The translations under genes were made by a program, and so were the position numbers. Below are positions 33,983-45,745 of a stretch of 64,000 nucleotides of DNA, piece by piece; the stretch's first letter is position 1; each line of letters starts with the position of its first letter. The notes beneath the pieces were generated by a model. The model saw only the letters and a program-made list of their open reading frames with translations, made no database searches and was not told where the DNA came from. Source of the stretch: Buxus sempervirens (Eukaryota > Streptophyta > Magnoliopsida > Buxales > Buxaceae); assembly GCA_947561395.2 (NCBI GenBank), contig OX387184.1, positions 17,216,205 through 17,280,204 of the forward strand, written 5' to 3'.

Positions 33983-36900
33983 TGTAAGCACCTCATTTTT
34001 GCGCTCTCAAAAAGCCAGAAATGCAAAACCCGGCTAAAAAGTCAAACCCTGAGGGGTGAAAAGTTGACCTTTTAATCAGACAAAATTTGGCCACCTTACT
34101 TTATCTCAATGGATAGAGAATCTCGACACGAGTCCAACGCAACTGGGTTTGCAGGAATCGGAGTCCGGATGAAGGTTCCGCGGGAGGTCAAACTCAAGGA
34201 AAAGCCAAGAGTTGACTTTTCCTCGATTTCCGTGTCAAGTACCTTGCTCTATACCATTGGATAAAGAACCTCGACACGGTTCCAACGCAACTGGGTTTGC
34301 AGGAATCGGAGTTCGGATGAGGGTTCTAAGGGCAGTCAAACTTAAGGGAAGGCAAAAAGTTGACTTTTCCTTGAACTCTGTGCCAAGTGCTTAGCCCTAT
34401 GTCATTAAATAGGGGGCTCCGATACGAGTTCAACGCAATTGAGTTTGCTCAAATCGGAGTTCAGATGAGTAAAATATGAGCTGTCAAAGTTTCCGAGCAG
34501 CAAAGCCGGAAGCTGCACACATGGCGCAGAAGCTGCACACGTGGCAGCCAACGCAGCGAAATATCTCGGGGACTAAATCTTAAATATCCAAAATTTAATA
34601 AAAATCCCAGGGACTAAACTGAAATTCGCAGGGACCAATCTGTAATTGTTCAAAAGTGTCGAATCGGTCGAATCGGTCAAGTCGAAGGGCAAATCCATAA
34701 TTTTCCAACTTGTATCCGGTCATATATGCCGGATACACATACTCCCCTTTGTATCCGGACTTGAAGGCCGGATACAAGAAGATTTTCGCGCGAGATTCGC
34801 GCCGATTGCCCGACACATTCGTGGCGGCATTTAATTTTTGAATGATTATGTTTTGTATCCGGCATTTAATGCCGAATACAAAGGAAAACTAGTGTATCCG
34901 GCCTTGAAGGCTGGATAAGGGGGAGGCCTTAATGTATCCGGCCTGAGTTGCCGGATACATTAAGTTTTCTATAAATAGCAAATCAGCAGCTCATATCCGG
35001 GGTTGGCTTTTTTGGGTGGCTTCACAGCTCTCTCCCAGCACTCGTCCCCACCTGAACTTTGCCTCCTCCAGCCCCTTTTGCCTTCCCTAACACCCCCACA
35101 CCTTTGCAAGGCCATCCAACCTCCTGTTTCTACTTCTTCTCCACCCCCTCACCAAAGTCTAAGGAGGGTAGCTGCTGTTGGTGGTTGCAAGGGAGTGCTC
35201 CAGCTCCATCCACGCCCAAAGGAGGTTGAAGCATACCTCAGAAATCAGTTGTGCATAGCAGGTAAGGTTCCTCTTCACTTCATGTTATACATATATTAAA
35301 ATGGATTTTTTCAAAAGAGTTCAAAGAGTTTGATCTCCCACTGCTGTATGGCTGTGTTATTGTTCCTTTGCATGCATTTTCTTTCATGGTTGGGTAATAT
35401 AGTGGTCTCCAAGGGCAAGTGAGCCCTCAGGTGTGGTTTTCGGTTAGAGTAAGAGGATTGGTTGTCCCACTCTAAGCCACCAAGTGCGCTTTTTGGGGAC
35501 TTCGGTTACTCAAAGAAGGGAGTATGTTCCCTCATGCAAGGCATGTCTAATGTATCCCTATATAAGCCCCCTTCCCTCACCTTTCTGTATATTTTCGTGG
35601 CTGTATGAAGTCTTGGGTTTAGATGTCGCTAGGAGGTGGACAAGATGCATGTTAGATCATGGTTCGTTCCCTGGGTTTCCTCTCTTACCTTAGTTTTTTC
35701 TCTTGCTGATTCCCTTACCTCTTGCATGCTGTGTTTTTTTTTTTCTGTTAATTGATAATGAATGCTAGACTCCTTTAGTTATACCTGTGTGTTTATGCAT
35801 GGCGAGTCATCTTCTTGTGTGCATACATGTCCTGGTCAATCATGGAAGCATGCCTCAAGCCATGGACCCTTGCTATTGTGTGCTGTGGTGGAGCTTCAGA
35901 AGCCAAGGCAGGGACACCTTGGTCCCTACCATAGTGACATGCATGATCCCAAATGGGAGAGACACCAGGATGTCTTTCCCTCCTCCATTTACTTTGCCGG
36001 AAAGTCCCCAAAATAGGCCGAATGAAGCCTTTCCCCCAAACCTGAACCCCTGTGGGCCCATCTAGGGGCCCATACAGCCCACAGAAACCCCTGGGAACCC
36101 CCTGGAAACACCCCGAATGGCAAAAAGCCCAAAAAAGGCCATTCCAGGGTGATCCGGCAACTCAGGCCAGATCACCTGTGGCCTGGGTGTATCCGGCCAG
36201 ATCACCCATGGCCTCTGTGTATCCGGCCACTCAGGCTGGATCACTTGCAGACCCTGTGTATCCGGCCTGAGTTGCCGGATACACACAGAAATGTGTTTTT
36301 TTGTGTATTTTAATGTCTTGCTAAATTTTGGAATGATTTGAAGCTAAACCAATTGAACCGATAGGGTTTCCGGGTCACCCGGAAACCCAACTTGGGACTT
36401 GGACCAACCGGTCCAACTTGGCTCACTAGTGGGCCTTCCAACAGGGCCCACCAAGTCCAATAAACAGCAAAGCATGCTATTAAATAACTTAAGTAAAATA
36501 AACCAATTGAATCGAGCGGGCTAGACCCAATGCGGCCCACCCAAGCCTTGTCATGTGTGGATTAATGCATAAACTGCTTGGTTTGGCCGTGACCGCGGGC
36601 AAGGGTCTATCGGGCCCGCCAAAACCCACTAACCGAACCGAGTTAGGGTGCAAGCCCTAAACTCCAAAGAACTGGGTTTTCCAGCCCAAAACCTGGATCA
36701 CGGGCCCCAAGCCCAGTGACCAACCCATTGTGGCAAATTAAAAAGATAAAAATGTAAAATTCCTTGGCCACCATGTGGACCCACCTAAGGGGCCCACAAA
36801 CCAATCCGACCCACCTTTTGCATAAGAAAACACTTAATCTTCCAAATCCAAACCTAAGCAAAATCAATTCATTATCCCAAGGCCCGCAGGGCCTCCTAGG

Positions 36901-37332
36901 GCTAGATAGAGGCCCACCAAGGGCACATGGGCTCACCCAAGCCCGCCAAGGACGCCGTGGGCTTTCCAACGGGGCCCACCCAGCCAGACCTAGACCACTT
37001 AAGATAAGCAAAGATAAAATCAACTAAAGGGACCCACACCACTCAGGTGGTCCCGCCAAGACCTAACAAAAAGCATGCTGGATTAGGAATCGGGTGAAGA
37101 CCAAATAGTAAGCTGACTCAAATCAGGGAACCCACGGGACCCGTCATCCAACGGGGTGGACTGGGGTGTCTACGGACTTCCCCAGACCGCAACCGAGAAC
37201 CAAACATAGAATCTCAAGCCGCAGACCAAAAGCCCTTAAGTAGACAAGATTAGGCATCCAGGTGTCCGCCTGCACCCCATCAGGCGGTGGCGACTCTGAA
37301 TTACCCCGTGCCGCGTTTCCCACGCGCGCACA
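33983..37332 (+). mobile_element. Solo LTR, 3.35 kb, in the left arm of the fold-back
   Basis: Starts TGTAAGCACCTCATTTTTG and ends GCGCGCACA, flanked on both sides by GTATT (33,978-33,982 and 37,333-37,337). The right arm of the fold-back carries the same site with a single GTATT and no insert. Inside are a TATA box (tataaata, 34,970), a candidate splice donor near 35,260 (agcaggtaagg), and many dyads built on TATCCGG/CCGGATA. It is related to the LTRs at 43,182 and 48,685 (shared 'caacgcaactgggtttgc'-type words). The lineage is Ty3/gypsy by general layout; no coding part is present. Confidence 0.88.
34690..36290. promoter_or_regulatory. Dyad array around the TATA box of the solo LTR
   Basis: Inverted pairs of TATCCGG and CCGGATA occur at least four times before the TATA box (about 34,714, 34,751, 34,854 and 34,930) and again after it (36,146-36,285). 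The clearest pair has 13-base arms TAATGTATCCGGC and GCCGGATACATTA at 34,930-34,962 with a 7-base loop. A second copy with the same core and loop at 36,255-36,285 has arms TGTGTATCCGGC and GCCGGATACACA. The role is unknown. Confidence 0.75.
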
Positions 37333-38013
37333 GTATTTTGAGACACAGTCGATGAGGGAGCTCCCACGTCTGAGGGTGAAGCCGGGCTAGATGAAGAGGG
37401 AGTGGATTTGATTGGTAAAATGATACTCGCGGAGAAAGACTGAAGCTTTGAGGGCTTGTGGGTAGAGGCCGTGGCTTGTTAGATTTCAAATGCAGCTCTA
37501 TTGAGAAACAGGGCACGAGCTTCATGCATATTCGGTCGCATCAGCTAGCTTCAAATAAATCAAAAGCCTTGCCTAACATGACACTCTTTTATTGTACTTG
37601 CTAACTTTCTCCTATCACTATCCTTTTTTTTTCCAAGTAATCCTCTTGTTTTGAATGGAAAGATAGAAATTTTCATTTTTTTGAATGGAAGGATAGAAAC
37701 TGTGTTACATGCAACAAAGCATAATTTAGCACTTGCGGCTTATCCAAGCCATGTCGTGTAAATGCTTATTAACCTATAAAATGGCAGAGAAAATGAATGT
37801 TCAGGATTACTTATCAAGATTGTCCACTTATCAAGATTACTTGTCAAATGGATGTTAAGGATTTACATATGGTGCAAAGTTTTCTATTTTATCATAACAG
37901 TATTCATCTACTTTTGTGATGAGGACCATCTTTAGCATATAGGTAAACTATATGGTTAATCTAACATGGACAGGCTCAATGTTGAACACGGTATTTTAAC
38001 CTATTTGTATATA

Positions 38014-38999
38014 TCCCACCATGCCCCGTTACAAGTCTCATCATGCCTGGTTACAAGTCCCACTATGCTTGGTTACAAGTCCAACCATGCGTGGTTACAA
38101 GTACAAGTCCCACCATGCTGATTATTTGTCCTACAATGTCTAGTTACAAGTCCCACCATGCCCCGTTACAAGTCCTACCATCCCTGGTTACAAGTCCCAC
38201 CATGCTTGGCATGGTGGGACTTGTAACCAGGCATGGTGGGACTTGTAACCAAGGATGGTGGGACTTGTAACTAGGGATAGTGGGACTTGTAACCAGGGAT
38301 GGTGGGACTTGTAACTGGGCATGGTGGGACTTGTAACCAGGGATGGTGGGACTTGTAACGGGGTATGGTGGGATTTGTAACTAGGGATCGTGGGACTTGT
38401 AACTAGGGATGGTGGGACTTGTAACCAGGCATGGTGAGACTTGTAACCATGGATGGTGGGGCTTGTAACGGGGCATGGTGGGACTTGTAACCAGGCATGG
38501 TGAAACTTGTAACTAGGGATGGTGAGACTTGTAACCAGGAATGGTGGGACTTGTAACTGGGCATGGTGGGACTTGTAACCAGGCATGGTGGGGCTTGTAA
38601 CTAAGTATGGTAGGACTTATAACCGGGCATGGTGGGGACTTGTAACCGGGCATGGTGGGACTTGTAACCAGGGATGATGGGACTTGTAACGGGGCATGGT
38701 GGGACTTGTAACGGGGCATGATGGGACTTGTAACCAGGGATGGTGGGACTTGTAACCAGGCATGGTGGGAAGACTTGTAACGAGGCATGGTGGGACTTGT
38801 AACGGGGCATGGTGGGACTTGTAACCGGGCATGGTGGGACTTGTAACTAGGCATTGTAGGACTTATAATCAGGCATGGTGGGACTTGTACTAGTAACCAC
38901 GCATGGTTAGACTTGTAACCAAGCATAGTGGGACTTGTAACCAGGCACGGTAGGACTTGTAACGAGGCATGGTGAGACTTGTAACAGGGCATGGTGGGA
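38014..38999. repeat. 22-bp tandem array with internal switch of direction
   Basis: The unit core is catggtgggacttgta, with a variable 'accagg/actagg/acgggg' joint. About 35 units run in one direction from 38,206 to 38,999, and about 8 units run in the opposite direction from 38,014 to 38,205. The switch is at ccatgcttggcatgg (38,199-38,213). The long open frames across it come from a repeat unit not a multiple of three but poor in stops, and they are not genes. Confidence 0.95.
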
Positions 39000-40308
39000 T
39001 ATATACAAATAGGTTAAAATACCGTGTTCAACGTTGAGCCTGTCCATGTTAGATTAATCATATAGTTTACCTATATGCTAAAGATGGTCCTCATCACAAA
39101 AGTAGATGAATACTGTTATGATAAAATAGAAAACTTTGCACCATATGTAAATCCTTAACATCCATTTGACAAGTAATCTTGATAAGTGGACAATCTTGAT
39201 AAGTAATCCTGAACATTCATTTTCTCTGCCATTTTATAGGTTAATAAGCATTTACACGACATGGCTTGGATAAGCCGCAGGTGCTAAATTATGCTTTGTT
39301 GCATGTAACACAGTTTCTATCCTTCCATTCAAAAAAATGACAATTTCTATCTTTCCATTCAAAACAAGAGGATTACTTGGAAAGAAAAAGGGATAGTGAT
39401 AGGAGAAAGTTAGCCAGTACAATAAAAGAGTGTCATGTTAGGCAAGGCTTTTGATTTATTTGAAGCTAGCTGATGCGACCGAATATGCATGAAGCTCGTG
39501 CCCTGTTTCTCAACAGAGCATTTGAAATCTAACAAGCCACGGCCTCTACCCACAAGCCCTCAAAGCTTCAGCCTTTCTCCGTGAGTCTCATTTTACCAAT
39601 CAAATCCACTAGCTCTTCATCTAGCCGGCTTCACCCTCAGACGTGGGAGCTCCCTCATCGACTGTGTCTCAAAATACGATAATCTTCACCGAGTACAAAA
39701 CCTCCTCCTTGATATGCCAGACACCGACACCGTTTTGTGGATCACTTTGATTTCTAGATATGTAAGAGCCAATACACCGAACCCGCCTTCAGTCTCATTA
39801 ACAGCTTGAGATATCATGGTCTGAAGCCTTATATCGTTTCGGTTTCTGCTCATGGCCTGCTAAATTTAGGCCAACAAAAAGGAGCAAACACTTGGTAAGA
39901 CAATCATAAGGAAAAGGAGACAAACATACACCACAAAACAAAATGATTTCATACAAATCTTGATCAAATATGGTAGCCTCCCTATCCAATCACAGTTAAA
40001 ACAAAGAACAAATAGAAACCGGGAAACACAAATACTTGAAACAACGAGAACGAAACCACAAAACACATTAAGAGAAAAAAGAAAAGAAATGATGAGAAAT
40101 TTAAAACGAAAATCATACCAGGAGCTATCTTATTGAGAGACAAAGGAGGAAGACAATCACATATGCAAGGGCCACATGAAGGCGCACCATCTTCCAACCA
40201 AATAACCTTCCTAAATCTCCAATACAAAGGAGAGTATCGATTTTTGATTCATGATTGAGTCAGTAGAATATGATGTATATATGGGCGAACAGGAAGAAGA
40301 ATACAAGG

Positions 40309-40477
40309 GGATGGTTTGGCAAATTTTGCCTTTGACCATTACCCTTGTTTCTGGTTAAACTGAGTTCTCGGTACCTTATCTCCTCTGGTGAGGTATGACT
40401 TTGTAGGCAAAGCGTTGTTGTGTTTTATCCCTGATTAATGAAAGTATGCTAAATTTGTTATTAGAAAAAAAAAGTGT
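40309..40477 (+). mobile_element. LINE 3'-end fragment
   Basis: Starts at the fold-back edge with gatggtttggcaaattttgc, which reads DGLANFA as in the RNase H tail of plant L1 elements (usually A-D-G/W-L-A). It runs through a short 3' UTR and ends in an A-run at 40,466-40,475. The size and A-tail fit a fragment of an L1 3' end. Confidence 0.4.
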
Positions 40478-41151
40478 AAAACGTAAAAATCTATTTGTAG
40501 CTAGAGCTTTAAGTAGAGTGGATTGGGCTGGGTTTTGATGAGTCTAGGCTCAACCCAATCTAAAATCAATTGGCCCAAACTCACCTTGGTCTACCCTAAA
40601 CCCAAACTGCTTGAACCCAAAACCAACCCTAAAATTATTTCTCGAGTTCAGACTAGGTTCGAGTTTGCCCAAATTAATAGGATCTATCAAGGATCTAATG
40701 AAATATAATAGCAAAGGCAACAAGTCTATAATGTTTTTAGTATAAGAAAGCAAAAAATTGAGTTTTTAAGTTATAACATTTCTAAGATTTATTGACTAAA
40801 TTATAAAACAACACATTCAACATTATGAAAGAAATAATTACTGAAAATGTGGTCATTTGTAAATCTCAAGTCATTATCCATACAAAGGTCAACATTGTCA
40901 ACACTCCTAAATCTTGAAAAGGTTATAGTTTTGAAGCTTTATGCTCAATTCTATGGAACCTTATCTATTGGGGAATTGATTGGAAAAATAGAGAGGAAGG
41001 GCTTGGAGTTTGAAAGAACTTAGGAAGAAGATGGGATTTGCGATAAATCATTTAACCTTGGCTTTATATAGTTCGGACTTTTTGGGGTTTTCAGGCTATG
41101 AGATTCAAACCCAAGCCCAACCCAAACTCAAGTTCAGGCCTAAAATCAAGC
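40478..41151. other. Intergenic DNA with a proline/asparagine-codon-like low-complexity patch
   Basis: Near 40,520-40,640 and again at 41,095-41,150, 'aaccca' and 'aagccca' words are dense and partly mirrored (gggctgggttt versus aaacccaagccca), like the ends of a small hAT-type MITE. No target duplication was found and no gene is seen. Confidence 0.35.
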
Positions 41152-42110
41152 TGTAACGCCCCAAATTCAGGTCTGCCCTATCACAGCACCAACCCGTACC
41201 CGAGACCTACTTATGGGCCCAATAGAACCGGATTAACACAATTAATCCTGGGAAATTTCAAAGTAATCATCAGAGTGCATGACTAAAGAAGCATGGAATA
41301 AAAATTTCCATCTAATCAAAATGTCATATGTACTATAATCTCTAAAACATGATATATATGTGAATAAAATACAACTAAGGCAACTAACCATTTACAATGA
41401 TCTCTCCAAAATATATAGACATGTACAAAAGATATCTCCCAAGAGTATAGGTCCAAAAATAATATTTACATCCCATATACAATCCCCAAGACAAAATACA
41501 TCATTATAAAAAGAACCCTACTATGGTTGGTAGAAATCCTCTGGCCTGAACTAAAGCTCACCCTCAATGCCTGCCCCAATATGCGGCTCACCAAGCGGAT
41601 CTGAAAACAAATCTGGTAAAACAAAACATGCGTGAGACTTAAAGTCCCAGTAAGCAGCGAACATGCATGTAGAGAAATAGTTTATGCAATTTTGTAACAT
41701 CATGATAATATTCACAAGTATAAGATACCAAATGTAAACCAAAACATCTCAAAAAGATATAGAGTGTAATTCCAAGTCAAATATCTCAATCGGGTTCGTG
41801 TAATCAAATCAACCATTCCAAGTCAAATGTCCAAATCAGATTAATAATCGTTGTCCAAGATTAAGGCCAAGCGGAGTATTTCAACACTGCCGACGGATCA
41901 AGGCCCAGTGGAGTACTTCTACACTGCCGATGAAATCAAGGCCAAGTGGAGTACTTCTACACCACCGATGCATCAAAGCCAAGTGGAATACTTCTACGCT
42001 GCCCGATGAATCAAGGCCAAGTGGAGTACTTCTACGCTGCCCGATGAATCAAGGCTAAGCGGAGTACTTCTACACTGCCCAGTTCATGAAATCCAAAATC
42101 AATCAAAACG
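41152..42110 (-). mobile_element. Tekay-like LTR fragment with internal minisatellite
   Basis: Begins TGTAACGCCCCAAATTCAGG on the plus strand, matching the inner-end style of the LTR at 51,648 (TGTAAAGCCCC). Also in common are a 'gtaagcag' phrase and a 'tctgaaaacaaa' phrase at similar spacing (41,610-41,660 versus 52,080-52,140). No matching opposite end was found, so it is a fragment. It contains the tandem repeat at 41,865-42,085. Confidence 0.5.
41865..42085. repeat. Minisatellite, about six units of 37-40 bp
   Basis: The unit is built from ggccaagtggagtacttcta, then c[a/g]ctgcc and cgatgaatcaa. Six imperfect copies are in a row. Such arrays inside large plant gypsy LTRs are known. Confidence 0.85.
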
Positions 42111-42939
42111 AGTACCACGGAATCCTCAAAATACATTTTGGATGAGTGGGATAGTCTTAGGATTCCAAAATAAGTCATCCTACCAAAAATCAATGGATTC
42201 CGAGACAAAAAGTTTTGGACCTCGAAAATATTCTTAAGTCTGGATAAAAACGTTGACTTTTCAGTGTAGAATTTTTCTAGACAAATCTACAAGGAGTTTG
42301 GGGCTCAAATTCTGGTTATAGTCTATTGGAGGGTATACAAATCTTCTAGAATTTTCTGGGATTCTGAATCACTCGTTTGGGTATCAAACTCAAAAAGTGG
42401 CCCTTTTTGAAAATCGGGAAAACTGGAAAATTAGGCACAAACTGGAAAGTTGACTTTTTATTGGTTGGGAATTGGGCCTTGGGAGTATTTTTATTGGTTC
42501 CAAATGGGGGGTAAAATCTTATTTATATGTAAAGACTTAAGTAAATGGAGCAATAAATACACAGGACATTTACTTAAATAAGGGTGTTGTACAAAAGGCT
42601 TCGGTTGTTTGGGAAAGGGTTGGAGAGAAAAAGGGTGAAGAACAATCAAAAACAATGAGCGAATTATATCTTTATTCGTTCGAAATATCTTTGTGGATAA
42701 AGGATTGGCATGATCTTGTGTTTAACTCAAACTGAAACTCTATCTTGCCAAACCTTGGACAAACCATGCCCCTGTGTTTGCCTATAAATAAAGGGCCTTT
42801 CCTCAAGCAAAAGGCCACGAAAATTTGAAGTCCAAGGAGCTCCAAGAGAAGAGAGGAATCCCTGCTGCTCTGCTTGCTCAATCCAGGTAAGTCCCTTTTC
42901 CCTTTTATTTTCTGTCTTCAATTCTAGAAGTAATAGGAT

Positions 42940-45745
42940 CTTCTCTATTGCTGTAGAATAAGGCCATATCTTTTATTCTGTATTCCTAAACTTGCCTTTA
43001 AGTACCTTAAGAGTCTCTTTAACCGTAAAACGTGAAGAGAGAGCTAGGGGAAAAGATAACAGGTGGATCCCTAGAATAGAACCCCATATCTATTTTTCTC
43101 CTTTTTTATAGAATAAAGCCTTGGATTGTGTTTGTAACACCAAACCTATCTCTAAGTACCTCAAGAATCCTCTCTAGCCGTTGTGCGCACCTAAACCTGG
43201 CCTAGATCGCACACCGGGCGCACCTTTCGTGCGTGCCTCGGGACATTCGGAGTCGCCACTACTTGAGAGTGCAGGCAGACACGGTTTTGCCCTAACCGGG
43301 TCTAAGTCTGGTCTGCGGCTTTTTAGAGATCTAGCTAAGTCCTCGGTTACGGTTCGGGGAAGTCTTAAAGACACCCCGATCCGCCCCGTCGGTCTAACGG
43401 GTCCCTCGGGTCTCCCTGGTTTTTGAGTCAATCTCACCCTTCCTAGACCAGCATGCTGCCTTATCAGGTCTGGCGGGGCCCTCTGAAGGTGTGGGTCCCT
43501 TTTATTTTGATTTTATCTTTCTTATTTATTTAGATGAAGTGGGTCGGACCCGGATTCCGTTGGAAGACCCGTGGGTTGCCATGGTTGGGCTGGAGGCCTA
43601 GTAGGGTTATTGGGTAACCTTTTTTGGTTATTTATTAAATTTTATAATATTTACAAATTTTTGGGCTTGGTGGGCTTGAGTTTGGCCCACTAGCCTGGAG
43701 TCAGGTGGCCCTGGGCCTGTTTTATTGAAAACGGGCCGGGTTTGGGCCGGTCTGAGATGGGCCCCACAAGTAGGACCAGGGTGGTCTTAGTGGGCCCATT
43801 TGGGCCTATAGTCCAAAAATGGGCTTAAGATAGCCCAAATTATTTAAGAGACTGGTTCAGGCTGGTTTGGGTCGAATTGGGTTCAACCGGATCAAATACA
43901 TTAATTTTAAGTCATTTTTCTAATATGACCGCACTTATTGTGCGGTTTGGTCAGAACTGTTCTGTGTGTGCGGTTGCTGCTTAGTTTCACTTGTTTGCAC
44001 CGATTTCAATCTGGATCACTTTGTTTGATTTTCTGGGGCTTCCAAAAACCTCCGTCAGGCTTCCAACTCCTTTGAGATACTGCATTTGCCTCTTTTGGCC
44101 TAAAAGGCCTCTTTCTTACTTTCTTTCAGGTTCTTTAGAATCATGAGCTTCTCCTCCTTTTTTGTTCAGTCAATCACAACTACTATCCAGTAGGGAAACG
44201 GGGAGATTACAGGGGTGGATTAATTCTAAAAAGAAACCAACCATCATAGCAAAATGAGTTAGTTTAAAGTGTCCATATTAATTGATGGATAGCCTCCTCT
44301 TTTTTAATGAAATAACCACCTTAATTTAGCCTTTCATGGCCTTAGACAAGCAACAAAATAGGTTAGAAATAGTGAGGTAATAAAAGATATATGAAGACAT
44401 AAAAAATGATTATGTTATACTTTGCAAAATAAAAAATACTTACAATGAAGCTTTTTTGTTGATTTACTTGTACTTTGTGGTACTTCGAAAAATTGGGCAG
44501 CGCTTCCGCGTCCCCTTAGATCTCCAAATTGGGTTTGGGCAGGGTTTTGATGGGTTACTTATGTTTATAGGGTGAAGGGTGAGAGTTTAGGCAAGGTTTG
44601 AGCAAAGTAAAGGTATTTTGGGGATTTGAGGTTGGGTATTGATAGAGACAGGGTGTGGGCAGAGTTTCGGATGGGCAAAGAACAGGGAGAGGGTGTGGGG
44701 ACCGAAAGGGGGCTAGCTTACTCCAAATGGGGGGTGGTCCCCCTTTTATAGGCAAAAATTGGCCGGAACCGTGCTTTAAGTGCGGTTTGGTCACAACCGT
44801 ACTTAAAGTGTGGTTGTGACAAGATTGTACTAAAAAGTCAAAAACTGCGCTTTAAGTGCGGTTGGCATTCAACACGTGCAAATCTGCGCGAACCTACCAG
44901 CTGTAGCCGTACAAGACACGCGTCCACCTTCTAGAAGATCAAACCGTATCTGAAGTGCGGTTCAGATCAAACCGTACTTCAAGTGCGGTTTCGCACGTTT
45001 TTTAAATGCCTGATTTCAAACAGTTTATGAAATTTGATTTTTAATAAAGATTTTATTATAAAATTCGAGATTCTTTATTGCTATATTATTAAAATATTCA
45101 AAATATCTAAAATTATATTATTAAAACATTAATATATGAATATTTTATTTATTTTGCTTTATCCTGCTGTTTTTGCCACACGGGCTGTTTTCTTGAATTT
45201 TCAACTGCTCATAACTTCTTCGTTTGGTGTCCGATTTGAGCAAACTTAGTGTTGTTGGAATCAGCTCAGAACCAGCTATCTATTGAGATCAAGCTTGGCA
45301 GTTGGATTGGGGCCGAGCAAAAAGTCAACTTTTTGCTCTCTGGAAGTTTGACCGGGCATATTTTTCTCACCTGGACTCCGATTCCAGCAAACTCAGTTGC
45401 GTTAGAACCGTGTCGAAATGCTCTTTTCAATGATATAAAGTTTGATGGCCAAATTTCCTTAATTGGGAAAGTCAATTTTTTGACCCCCTTAGGGTTTTGA
45501 CTTTTCATTTTCCTTCATTTTGGGGGTGCAAAAATCAAGTGCTAACAGCCGTAAAACGTGAAGAGAGAGCTAGGGGAAAAGAGAACAGGTGGATCCTTAA
45601 AATAGAACCCCATATCTGTTTTTCTCCCTTTTTTTAGAATAAGGCCTTTGATTGTGTTTGTATAAACAAACCTATCTCCAAGTACCTTAAGAATCTTCTC
45701 TAGCTGTAAAACGTGAAGAGAGAGCTAGGGGAAAAGAGAACAGGT
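42940..45745. repeat. About 155-bp tandem repeat, three units, split by a solo LTR
   Basis: Units contain 'gtagaataaggcc' or its variants, 'aagtacctcaagaatc' and 'aaaacgtgaagagagagc' followed by 'aggtggatcc'. The last phrase occurs at 43,026, 45,552 and 45,708. The solo LTR (43,182-45,547) sits between the second unit's 'tctctagccgt' and its continuation 'gccgtaaaacgtg'. Confidence 0.85.
43182..45547 (-). mobile_element. Solo LTR, 2.37 kb
   Basis: Starts TGTGCGCACC and ends GGTGCTAACA-like (agtgctaaca), flanked by the perfect 5-bp duplication GCCGT (43,177-43,181 and 45,548-45,552). On the minus strand it reads TGTTAGCACTTGATTTTTGC, close to the starts of the LTRs at 33,983 and 50,882. A minus-strand TATA box lies near 44,740 (tataaaagg). 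Dyads of the form ACCG..CGGT lie at 43,925-43,980 and 44,765-45,000. No gag-pol is present. Confidence 0.88.

Larger units (their letters stand above)
33334..40308. repeat. Giant fold-back: two inverted arms around a 22-bp repeat array
   Basis: The left arm (33,334-33,982 plus 37,338-38,013, about 1.32 kb once the solo LTR is left out) is the reverse complement of the right arm (39,000-40,308, about 1.31 kb) with only a few mismatches per 100 bases. Outer edges are ccttgtattcttctt on the left and its complement ending atacaagg on the right. Between the arms, 38,014-38,999 is a tandem array that also changes direction. Both arms contain the same mirrored reading frames, with no recognisable product. 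No target duplication was seen at the outer edges. The best description is a fold-back (FB-like) element or a palindromic duplication. Confidence 0.93.

Noticed and set aside
35003-35299. Plus-strand frame inside the 33,983 solo LTR
   Set aside because: It lies in the transcribed leader of the LTR, directly after the TATA box and before a splice donor, with low-complexity Pro/Ser content.
35793-36286. Several overlapping frames in both directions
   Set aside because: They lie within the solo LTR, whose GC-rich dyad region keeps many frames open by chance.
38188-38992. Overlapping minus-strand frames with a repeated GYKSHHA-like motif, resembling a repeat protein
   Set aside because: They are translations of the 22-bp tandem array in all frames; there is no start context, no non-repeat part and no family.
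38014-38999. CRISPR-like appearance of evenly spaced repeats
   Set aside because: Units are contiguous with no unique spacers, and the sequence is plant nuclear DNA.
43181-43426. Mirrored open frames on both strands at the LTR edge
   Set aside because: They are GC-rich LTR end sequence; the two frames shadow each other and match no protein.
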